This document shows, piece by piece, positions 1 to 5,999 of a stretch of 10,000 nucleotides of DNA. The number at the start of each line of letters is the position of its first letter. Positions within the stretch are counted from its first letter, which is position 1. The stretch is from Magnetospirillum sp. (lineage in GTDB: Bacteria; Pseudomonadota; Alphaproteobacteria; Rhodospirillales; Magnetospirillaceae): the NCBI GenBank assembly GCA_020217035.1, contig JAIWOG010000097.1, positions 1 through 10,000 of the forward strand. Direction: 5' to 3'. The notes under the pieces were generated by a model that ran no database searches, was not told where the DNA came from, and saw only the letters and a program-made list of their open reading frames with translations. A program made the translations under genes and the position numbers.

Positions 1-957
1 GTCGTTGTCCAGGAAGACGTGACGGGCGGCGAAAGGAACGTCGTGCTGCCGAGCCAGGTCGGGGGCGACGCTTTTCTGGGTGGTGACGGAATCCAGGAAC
101 AACAAGCCGCGTGCCTTGATTTCCTCCATCACCACCCCCATGCCGGCACGGTCGGCGGTGAAGCGGGATCCCATGTGGTTGTTCACCCCGACGAATCCGT
201 CGAAGCGACCAAGCCCCCAACGGATACGGCGGCGCAACTCGTCGGGATTCAACCCCACTTCCAACACGTCGGGGCCGGGATCGTAGGACTCGCTCATGGG
301 CTGCATGGGCATGTGCACCATCAGTTCATGACCGCGATTACGGGCCGACTGGGTGATGCCGCGCAGGTTCTCGGCATAGGTCATCCACGCCAGGGTCAAC
401 GGCCCCGGCAGCCCCACCACCTTCTCGCTGCGCCGGCGATCGACCCCCAGGTCGTCGATGACCACGGCGATCATCGGCTTGCCGCCGACCGCCGGAGGCG
501 GAACGGCATAACGGATCCAAGCCGGCTTGCCACTTCCGTCAGGAGCCGGAAGCGGCGCCGCCTGCGGCAGGGCCGCCATCTGGGGAGGTTCGGCAACGGC
601 GACCCGTTCTTCGGGAACCGGACTGGCAGCCAAGCCGTCGGGACGGCGTTCGGGCAGCGGGGTCAGCGGTTCGAACGGCTCGGGTTCAGGCTCGGACTCG
701 GCGACAGCTTCCGGTTCCGGCAAGGACAGCATCTCGGCCCGACGGGCGGGGCGGTCCACCTGCATTTCCGCCTGTTCCCAGGCATTGCTGGCCTGGCGTT
801 CCGACCGCGCCGCCAGGATGGCATAGCCCGAACCGACACCGATGCCGATGCCGGCGGCCAGCACCAGCACTATCATCAAGCTTACCGCCCACGGCTTGTG
901 GTGGGTCGGCGGCCGCCTGCTTTGCATCAACATGCGCCTGACTTCGCGCCGCGACAA
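1..957 (-). CDS. Divergent polysaccharide deacetylase (YibQ/DUF610 type), 3' end cut by window edge
   Basis: The 319 codons visible encode an N-terminally anchored envelope protein of the divergent polysaccharide deacetylase family (Polysacc_deac_2, YibQ-like); substrate and activity of the family are poorly defined. A short basic N-terminus precedes a single hydrophobic segment at about residues 22-45, then a Pro/Glu/Ala-rich linker (about 78-158), then the catalytic-type fold. Family motifs seen are IAVVIDDLG (163-171, with D168 and D169), HELMVHMPMQP (210-220) and GVNNHMGSRF (257-266), followed by FLDS (287-290). No stop occurs before base 1, so the C-terminus is missing. The start is inferred as TTG at 955-957 because a perfect AGGAGGT (963-969) lies 5 bases upstream; ATG codons at 931-933 and 925-927 have no good ribosome site. 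The gene begins 29 bases after cueR on the same strand, so co-transcription with copA-cueR is likely. Family assignment is firm, the start less so. Confidence 0.88.
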   Translation of the reverse strand, partial: MSRREVRRMLMQSRRPPTHHKPWAVSLMIVLVLAAGIGIGVGSGYAILAARSERQASNAWEQAEMQVDRPARRAEMLSLPEPEAVAESEPEPEPFEPLTPLPERRPDGLAASPVPEERVAVAEPPQMAALPQAAPLPAPDGSGKPAWIRYAVPPPAVGGKPMIAVVIDDLGVDRRRSEKVVGLPGPLTLAWMTYAENLRGITQSARNRGHELMVHMPMQPMSESYDPGPDVLEVGLNPDELRRRIRWGLGRFDGFVGVNNHMGSRFTADRAGMGVVMEEIKARGLLFLDSVTTQKSVAPDLARQHDVPFAARHVFLDND

Positions 958-962
958 TGCGC

Positions 963-969
963 ACCTCCT
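963..969 (-). promoter_or_regulatory. Strong Shine-Dalgarno site that decides the TTG start of the deacetylase
   Basis: On the minus strand the bases read AGGAGGT, complementary to the 16S rRNA tail, 5 bases before a TTG codon in the deacetylase frame. No in-frame ATG lies between this site and the upstream stop at 1006-1008. The site lies wholly in the 29-base gap after cueR, leaving no room for a terminator or separate promoter there. Confidence 0.7.
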
Positions 970-986
970 ACCCAATCGTCGCCGGT

Positions 987-1403
987 TTATAGCCCCTGCC
1001 CGCCGCTACCGCAACACGCCGGAGCCAGTTCTTCCAGGATCGGGCAATCTGGACGGTCGTCACCGTGGCAGCGATGGATCAAGCCTTCCAGGGTCTGCTT
1101 GATCGCCTGCAATTCAGCGATCTTGCGGTCCACCGCCGCCACATGGCCCTGGGCGATGCGGCGCACGTCGGCGCTGGCCCGGCCACGGTCACGCCATAAG
1201 GCCAGCAGGTCGCCCACGTCGTGGACCGAGAACCCCAAGGACCGCGCCCGGTTGATGAATTTCAGGGTCTCGACCTCGGCATCGGCATAATCGCGATAGC
1301 CCGCAGCCGTGCGTCCGGCCGGCGGGATCAGGCCGATTTCCTCGTAATAGCGGATGGTCTTGGCCGGGACCCCGGATTTCTTCGCCGCCTGTCCGATGTT
1401 CAT
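987..1403 (-). CDS. cueR: Cu(I)-responsive MerR-family regulator CueR
   Basis: This 138-residue protein is a copper-sensing transcriptional activator that binds the spacer of CueR-type promoters and untwists the DNA when loaded with Cu(I). The N-terminal winged helix (residues 1-70) begins MNIGQAAKKSGV and contains TIRYYEEIGL (17-26) and R/Y-rich wing residues. A dimerisation helix follows (about 78-110). The metal loop has C112 and C120 separated by seven residues (CHGDDRPDC), the spacing and numbering of E. coli CueR, plus a CC pair at 130-131, as in monovalent-metal sensors. Two adjacent ATG codons exist. The first (1404-1406) overlaps the copA stop as ATGA; the second (1401-1403) is better spaced from the GGAGG just upstream and is used here. 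Overlap with copA implies translational coupling, so cueR expression should follow its own target promoter. Confidence is high from the Cys spacing and the neighbouring copA. Confidence 0.95.
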   Translation of the reverse strand: MNIGQAAKKSGVPAKTIRYYEEIGLIPPAGRTAAGYRDYADAEVETLKFINRARSLGFSVHDVGDLLALWRDRGRASADVRRIAQGHVAAVDRKIAELQAIKQTLEGLIHRCHGDDRPDCPILEELAPACCGSGGQGL

Positions 1404-3781
1404 CATCCCCTCCAGCGCCGCAGCAGCAAGGAATTGGACACCACCGAGACACTGGAAAAGGCCATGGCGGCGCCCGCGATCACCGGCGTCAACATCCCCA
1501 ACGCCGAGGCCGGAATGGCAACCACGTTGTAAATGAACGCCCAAAACAGATTCTGCCGGATCTTGGCCCGCGTGGCCCGGGACACCGACAGCGCCGAGGC
1601 CAACAAGGCCGGGTCGCCCTTGACCAGGGTGATGCCCGCCGCCTGCATGGCCACGTCGGTCCCCGTGCCCATGGCGACCCCCACATGGGCGGCGGCCAAG
1701 GCCGGGGCGTCGTTGACCCCGTCGCCGACCATGGCGACGACGGCGCCTTCCGCCTTCAGACGTTCGATTTCGGCGGCCTTGTCCTCGGGCAGCACCTCGG
1801 CGATCACGCGGGTGATCCCCAATTGCTGGGCCACCGCGTCGGCGGCACGGGCATTGTCGCCGGTCAGCAGCACCGGAATCACCCCCATCGCCACCAAATC
1901 GGCGATTGCCTGCCGGGCACTGGGCTTGACCGGGTCGGCAACCGCGATATAGCCCAGGAGGACGTTGTCGGCTGCCACCCACATCACCGTGCGCCCCTGT
2001 TCCTCCTCCAAGGTGGCTTGGGCGGCGAACGACGCCATGTCCAACGCCCGTTCGGCCATCAGTCGGGGCGAGCCGACCAGGACGTCGCGGCCCTGCACCT
2101 GTGCTTCCACCCCCCGTCCCGGCAGCGCCCTGAAGGAATCCGGGCGCAGCAAGGTCAAATCAGCGGCATGGGCGAGGACCGCTCCGGCCAACGGGTGTTC
2201 GCTGCCCTGTTGGGCCGAAGCCGCCAACAGCAGCAACTCAGGCTCGCCTTGCACGCTCACCACGCTGGGCTTGCCCAGGGTCAGGGTGCCGGTCTTGTCG
2301 AATACCGCCACGGTGACGGCACAGGCCATTTCCAGGGCTTCCGCGTCCTTGATCAGGATGCCGTGGCGGGCGGCGGTTCCGGTCCCCACCATCAAGGCGG
2401 TAGGAGTCGCCAGCCCCAAGGCGCAGGGACAGGCGATGACAAGCACGGACACGGCGGCGACGAAGGCGTGGTGCAGGTTGTTTCCCACCAGCCACCAGCC
2501 CAAGAATGACAGCGCCGCCAGAACCACCACCACCGGCACGAAGATGGCCGAAATGCGATCCACCTGCTTTTGCACCGGGGCCTTGGTGGCCTGCGCCCCT
2601 TGCACCATGCGGATGATACGGGAAATGGTGCTTTCACCGCCCACCCGCACCGCTTGGATGCGCAGCAGGCCGTCGCCGTTGACGGCGCCCGCCACCACCG
2701 CGTCTCCAGTTTCGCGGGCCACCGGCAGGCTTTCACCGGTGATCAGCGATTCGTCCACTTGCGAGGCGCCGTCCACCACCACGCCGTCCACCGGGATCCG
2801 CTCGCCCGGACGCACCTGCACAACGTCGCCCAGGGCGACGCTGTCGGCGGGAACCTGGACCAGGCGGTCGTCGCGTTCCACCCGGGCGGTGTCGGGACGC
2901 AACTTCATCAGGGCGCGAATGGCCCCCGCAGCCGAACGCTTGGCACGTGATTCCAGCAGCTTGCCCAACAACACCAAGGTGATGACCACCGCGGCGCCTT
3001 CGAAATACAAATTGCCGTGATGATCCTGACCCGTGACGACGACCCAGGCCGACACCCCCCAGGCGGCCGTGGTACCCAGGGCGACCAGCACATCCATGTT
3101 GCCGGCACCACCGCGCAGGGACGACCACGCCCCGGCGTAGAAGCGCCAGCCGATCCAGAACTGCACCGGCGACGACGAGGCCATCTGCGCCCATCCCGGC
3201 ACCGACCAATCCAGGCCCAGCATGTGCGCCACCATGGTCGCCACCAACGGCAAGGTCAGCGCGGCGGACAGCAGAAAACGCCAGGTCTGCCGCCGTAAAT
3301 CGGCTTCGTAGGCCCGTTCTTCGCGAGCCATCTGCTCGTCGGCGTTCTGGACCAGTTGGGCGGTGAAACCGGCCCGTTCCACCGCCAGGATCAGATCGGC
3401 CGCGGCGATTGTTCCGGCCGGGAAACGCACCATGGCGTGTTCGGTCGCCAGGTTGACGCTAGCTTCGGCCACCCCGGCCACCTTGCCCAACACTTTTTCC
3501 AGACGGGTCGAGCAGGCGGCGCAGGTCATGCCGCCGATGCCCATTTCCACCATGTCGTCGGGAACCGCGAATCCCGCCTTGGTCACCGCCTCGACCAAAT
3601 GCAGGGGAGTCGTCCGCCCCCTGTCGAAATGAATATCCGCCTGTTCGGCGGCCAGCGACACCGTCGCGGCGGACACCCCCTCGACCTTGCCGAGAACCTT
3701 TTCCAGACGGGTCGAGCAAGCGGCGCAGGTCATGCCGCGAATGGGAAGGGAAACCAGCGATTCCGCGCGTGCCGCTGCCAT
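1403..3781 (-). CDS. copA: Cu(I)-exporting P1B-type ATPase CopA
   Basis: The 792-residue inner-membrane pump uses ATP to export Cu(I) from the cytoplasm. Two N-terminal heavy-metal-associated domains carry GMTCAAC at residues 16-22 and 84-90. Further on are the actuator TGES (348-351), the intramembrane metal site CPC (451-453), phosphorylation motif DKTGT (D495), SEHP (527-530), TGDN (640-643) and GDGVNDAP (686-693). Late membrane helices carry YN (751-752) and MAFSS (773-777), the residues typical of the Cu(I) subgroup (P1B-1). Length is normal. The start at ATG 3779-3781 is chosen because AAGGA (3789-3793) lies 7 bases upstream. A longer frame starts at GTG 3821-3823, inside the CueR operator and ahead of the predicted transcript start, so that start is rejected. 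copA is first in an apparent copA-cueR-deacetylase operon. It could in principle also carry Ag(I). Confidence 0.97.
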   Translation of the reverse strand: MAAARAESLVSLPIRGMTCAACSTRLEKVLGKVEGVSAATVSLAAEQADIHFDRGRTTPLHLVEAVTKAGFAVPDDMVEMGIGGMTCAACSTRLEKVLGKVAGVAEASVNLATEHAMVRFPAGTIAAADLILAVERAGFTAQLVQNADEQMAREERAYEADLRRQTWRFLLSAALTLPLVATMVAHMLGLDWSVPGWAQMASSSPVQFWIGWRFYAGAWSSLRGGAGNMDVLVALGTTAAWGVSAWVVVTGQDHHGNLYFEGAAVVITLVLLGKLLESRAKRSAAGAIRALMKLRPDTARVERDDRLVQVPADSVALGDVVQVRPGERIPVDGVVVDGASQVDESLITGESLPVARETGDAVVAGAVNGDGLLRIQAVRVGGESTISRIIRMVQGAQATKAPVQKQVDRISAIFVPVVVVLAALSFLGWWLVGNNLHHAFVAAVSVLVIACPCALGLATPTALMVGTGTAARHGILIKDAEALEMACAVTVAVFDKTGTLTLGKPSVVSVQGEPELLLLAASAQQGSEHPLAGAVLAHAADLTLLRPDSFRALPGRGVEAQVQGRDVLVGSPRLMAERALDMASFAAQATLEEEQGRTVMWVAADNVLLGYIAVADPVKPSARQAIADLVAMGVIPVLLTGDNARAADAVAQQLGITRVIAEVLPEDKAAEIERLKAEGAVVAMVGDGVNDAPALAAAHVGVAMGTGTDVAMQAAGITLVKGDPALLASALSVSRATRAKIRQNLFWAFIYNVVAIPASALGMLTPVIAGAAMAFSSVSVVSNSLLLRRWRG
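3482..3533 (-). repeat. Direct repeat copy within copA, second metal-binding domain
   Basis: These 52 bases match 3686-3737 at 47 positions by eye, with an offset of 204 bases (68 codons, in frame). They encode the metal-binding loop and first helix of the second heavy-metal domain (GMTCAACSTRLEKVLGKV). The near identity at DNA level points to an internal domain duplication or gene conversion. Confidence 0.85.
3686..3737 (-). repeat. Direct repeat copy within copA, first metal-binding domain
   Basis: This is the partner of the repeat at 3482-3533. It encodes the same residues, GMTCAACSTRLEKVLGKV, in the first metal-binding domain. Outside this block the two domains differ considerably in protein sequence, so similarity is concentrated around the Cys-containing loop and the following helix. 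Confidence 0.85.
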
Positions 3782-3814
3782 GGCGCAGTCCTTTTGAATG
3801 TCGACGACCAGGGC

Positions 3815-3845
3815 AGGATGCACCTTCCAGTCACTGGAAGGTCAA
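3815..3845 (-). promoter_or_regulatory. CueR-controlled copA promoter with perfect operator palindrome
   Basis: On the minus strand a -35 element TTGACC (3840-3845) and a -10-like CATCCT (3815-3820) are 19 bases apart, the overlong spacing typical of MerR-family promoters. The spacer carries the operator at 3822-3842: arms ACCTTCCAG and CTGGAAGGT, perfect 9-bp inverted repeats around 3 bases. This closely resembles the E. coli copA/cueO CueR box (ACCTTCC...GGAAGGT). Transcription should begin near 3808, giving a leader of roughly 25-30 bases before the copA ATG. The regulator itself is encoded second in the operon, so copper should raise both pump and sensor. The -10 match is weak, as expected for an activator-dependent promoter. 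Confidence 0.9.
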
Positions 3846-3850
3846 GCATA

Positions 3851-3873
3851 TACGAAAAAGCGGCTTTCTCGTA
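3851..3873. promoter_or_regulatory. 23-bp near-perfect palindrome, unidentified operator candidate
   Basis: Arms TACGAAAAAGC (3851-3861) and GCTTTCTCGTA (3863-3873) are inverted repeats with one mismatch around a single central G, a geometry that favours a dimeric protein site on DNA over an RNA hairpin. It lies 5 bases beyond the copA -35 and just upstream of a weak candidate promoter for the chemoreceptor gene (GTTAAT at 3898-3903 as a possible -10). It does not look like the CueR box or the LexA box. The binding protein is unknown. Confidence 0.5.
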
Positions 3874-3946
3874 CCGTTTTAAACTGACAAACTGTCCGTT
3901 AATCGAGGACGCCAAGATCCTCAAAGACCCCGAGGGAGGAATAAGT

Positions 3947-5332
3947 ATGGATCCGCAAACCTTTGCCATCGAGATACTGGCACGGGTCGAGAAACTGGTG
4001 CTGGAAGTGGCCGACATCGCCGGCAGCATCGATGACGTCTCGAAGTTCGTCACCCAGCAACGCGAAGGTTTCGCCCATATCCGCGACATCACCGGCCAGT
4101 TGGACATGGTGATCGCCGAGATCGCCCAATCGGGCCAGGAAACCAACCAGACCGCCATCGACGCCGGCGACACCTCGCGGCAATCGCTTTCCACGGTAAA
4201 GGCCGCCTTGGGCGACATCGCCGCCCTGGCCCAGTCGGTGCAAGCCATCCGCTCGCAATTGTCGCAATTGGACGACATGCTGACCGAAGTGGGAAGCCGC
4301 GCACAATCCATCCAGGTCATCGCCGGCAAGACCAACCTTCTGGCCCTGAACGCCACCATCGAAGCCGAACGGGCTGGCGAAGCGGGACGGGGATTCGCCG
4401 TCGTCGCCTCGGCGGTCAAGACCTTGTCGCGGCGCACCAGCGAAGTCACCGCCGGCATCGACGGCGCCGTCGCCTCGCTGTCGGAAAGCATCGGCGAACT
4501 GGTCAAGGCCAGCACCACGACGGTGGAAACCGCGTCGGAAGTCAGCCAGGGCGTCGGCGTCATCGGCGACACCGTCGAAGGCTTCGAGCAGGTGCTGAAC
4601 ACCGTCGCCTCCAAGGTGGCCGAGATATCGGCGGCCAGCGCCGAAAGCCACCAGCAATGCGAGGACGTGGTCGATTACGTCGACACCTTCACCGTCAGCC
4701 TGGAAACAACCGGCAACGACCTGAAGGGCGCCGACGAACGCATCAACGGGCTGTTGTGCAAGTCGGAAGAACTGATGGGCTTCATCAGCGACCAGGGCTA
4801 CGAAACCCCCAACCTGGTTTTCATGGAAGCGGCTCGCGACACCGCCGCCCGCATCTCGGCCCTGTTCGAGGAAGCGGTGGACAGCGGCCGCCTGACCATG
4901 GCCGACCTGTTCGACGAGGATTACCGGAAAGTCGTCAACAGCAACCCCGAGCAGTTCACCACCAAGTTCGTCAATTTCACTGACCGCACTCTGCGCCCCA
5001 TTCAGGACGACCTGCTGAAGGTTTCGCCGCTGTTGCTGATTTGCGCCGCCATCGACCGCAACGGCTATTTGCCCACCCACCACGAGCAATATTCCAGGCC
5101 GCAGGGCGCCGATCCTGTCTGGAACAACGCCCATTGCCGCAACCGTCGGTTCTTCACCGACCGCACCGCCATGCGCTCGGCCACCAACCAGGACCCGTTC
5201 CTGTTGCAGACCTACCGCCGCGACATGGGCGGCGGCCAGTTCATGCTGTTGAAGGAAGCCTCGGCCCCCATCTGGGTCAAGGGACGCCATTGGGGCGGCT
5301 TCCGCGTCGCCTTCAAGGCCAGCGCCGCATGA
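3947..5332 (+). CDS. Cytoplasmic methyl-accepting chemotaxis protein with conserved C-terminal domain
   Basis: The 461-residue protein is a soluble chemoreceptor: no hydrophobic segment long enough for a membrane helix is visible. Residues about 10-280 are a long coiled-coil region whose hairpin tip (about 123-160) carries the MCP signature TNLLALNATIEAERAGEAG and GRGFAVVA, which binds CheA and CheW. Residues about 290-461 form a separate domain with GYLPTHHEQYS (373-383), WNNAHCRNRRFF (392-403), LLQTYRRDMGGG (419-430) and GRHWGG (446-451). I recall this tail in other proteobacterial MCPs and suspect a Cache/PAS-like sensory fold, but ligand and domain name are not certain. No CheR-binding pentapeptide is at the C-terminus. 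ATG 3947 is chosen because GGAGGA (3935-3940) lies 6 bases upstream; the open frame extends further upstream only across the copA promoter. The gene is divergent from copA, and the trp block starts 76 bases after it. Confidence 0.92.
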   Translation: MDPQTFAIEILARVEKLVLEVADIAGSIDDVSKFVTQQREGFAHIRDITGQLDMVIAEIAQSGQETNQTAIDAGDTSRQSLSTVKAALGDIAALAQSVQAIRSQLSQLDDMLTEVGSRAQSIQVIAGKTNLLALNATIEAERAGEAGRGFAVVASAVKTLSRRTSEVTAGIDGAVASLSESIGELVKASTTTVETASEVSQGVGVIGDTVEGFEQVLNTVASKVAEISAASAESHQQCEDVVDYVDTFTVSLETTGNDLKGADERINGLLCKSEELMGFISDQGYETPNLVFMEAARDTAARISALFEEAVDSGRLTMADLFDEDYRKVVNSNPEQFTTKFVNFTDRTLRPIQDDLLKVSPLLLICAAIDRNGYLPTHHEQYSRPQGADPVWNNAHCRNRRFFTDRTAMRSATNQDPFLLQTYRRDMGGGQFMLLKEASAPIWVKGRHWGGFRVAFKASAA

Positions 5333-5342
5333 CGCCCAATCC

Positions 5343-5371
5343 TTGACCTGGGCGCCCCGCCCCTGCATTCT
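5343..5371 (+). promoter_or_regulatory. Candidate sigma-70 promoter for the trp block
   Basis: In the 76-base gap between the chemoreceptor and trpG, TTGACC (5343-5348) and CATTCT (5366-5371) are exactly 17 bases apart. A start near 5378 would give a leader of about 30 bases, too short for a leader-peptide attenuator. The -10 is only a partial match. A 6-bp inverted repeat (CGCCCA 5333-5338, TGGGCG 5349-5354) overlaps the -35 but has no T-tract, so no convincing terminator separates the chemoreceptor from trpG. Confidence 0.4.
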
Positions 5372-5408
5372 GCGCCCCTGATCCATTTATCCGGGGCGAC
5401 CTGCGGCC

Positions 5409-5999
5409 ATGTTCCTGCTGATCGACAATTACGACAGCTTCACCTACAACCTGTGGCACTACCTGGGCGAGTTGGGCGCCCAGGTCGAGGTCCGCCGCAA
5501 CGACGCCCTGAGTGTCGACCAAGCCCTAGCCATGCGGCCCGAAGGGATCGTCATCTCCCCAGGCCCCTGCGACCCCGACCGCGCCGGCATCTGCCTGGAT
5601 TTGATCAAGGCCGCCGCCGGCAAGGTGCCGCTGTTCGGCGTCTGCCTGGGCGAACAGGCCATGGGCCAGGCGTTCGGCGGCAACGTCGTCCGTGCGCCCC
5701 AGCCCATGCACGGCAAGGTCGACACCATCCACCATGACGGCACCGGCTGTTTCGCCGGCCTGCCCTCGCCGTTCCGCGCCACCCGCTATCACTCGCTGGT
5801 GGTGGATCGCGCCAGCCTGCCCGATTGCCTGCATGTCTCGGCCTGGACCGCTGACGGTCTGATCATGGGCGTCACCCACAAGACCCTGCCGGTGTGGGGC
5901 GTGCAGTTCCATCCGGAAAGCATCGAGACCGAGCACGGCCACGCCATGCTGAAGAACTTCATCGATCTGTGCCGTCAAAGCCAAGGGAACGCCGCCTGA
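5409..5999 (+). CDS. trpG: Anthranilate synthase component II (glutamine amidotransferase)
   Basis: The 196-residue class I amidotransferase releases ammonia from glutamine and passes it to TrpE, which converts chorismate to anthranilate, the first step of tryptophan synthesis. The N-terminus [13 protein letters not shown] and the oxyanion strand SPGPCDP (50-56) are typical. The catalytic triad is C79 (GVCLG), H168 and E170 (QFHPES). Length is normal for a stand-alone subunit. Residue 82 is Glu where the family usually has His (GVCLGHQ), a position next to the nucleophile. The same protein may serve as PabA in folate synthesis, as in other bacteria with one such gene; the trpD and trpC neighbours favour TrpG. 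trpE is not present in the window. The stop TGA overlaps the trpD ATG by one base, implying coupled translation. Only a weak ribosome site (CGGGGCG) precedes the start. Confidence 0.95.
   Translation: MFLLIDNYDSFTYNLWHYLGELGAQVEVRRNDALSVDQALAMRPEGIVISPGPCDPDRAGICLDLIKAAAGKVPLFGVCLGEQAMGQAFGGNVVRAPQPMHGKVDTIHHDGTGCFAGLPSPFRATRYHSLVVDRASLPDCLHVSAWTADGLIMGVTHKTLPVWGVQFHPESIETEHGHAMLKNFIDLCRQSQGNAA

Noticed and set aside
19..1290. Long plus-strand open frame of 423 codons
   Set aside because: It lies antisense to the deacetylase and cueR, has a His/Gly/Arg-rich shadow composition and no family motif; the minus strand shows clear deacetylase and CueR motifs.
1404..1982. N-terminal extension of the cueR frame back to 1982
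   Set aside because: The extra residues are the out-of-frame reading of copA; real MerR homology begins at MNIGQAAK near 1403 and a ribosome site precedes that ATG.
3782..3823. GTG start for copA at 3821-3823
   Set aside because: It falls inside the CueR operator and upstream of the predicted transcription start; ATG 3779-3781 has a better placed ribosome site.
3881..3910. Sigma-28 flagellar/chemotaxis promoter for the chemoreceptor
   Set aside because: A TAAA occurs, but no element resembling GCCGATAA is found at the required distance.
3899..5386. Minus-strand open frame of 495 codons
   Set aside because: It is antisense to the chemoreceptor, with repetitive shadow composition (Gly/Asp/Val/His) and no motif; the plus strand has the MCP signature and a good ribosome site.
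5333..5408. trp leader-peptide attenuator before trpG
   Set aside because: No short frame with Trp codons and no competing stem-loops with a T-tract fit in the 76-base gap.
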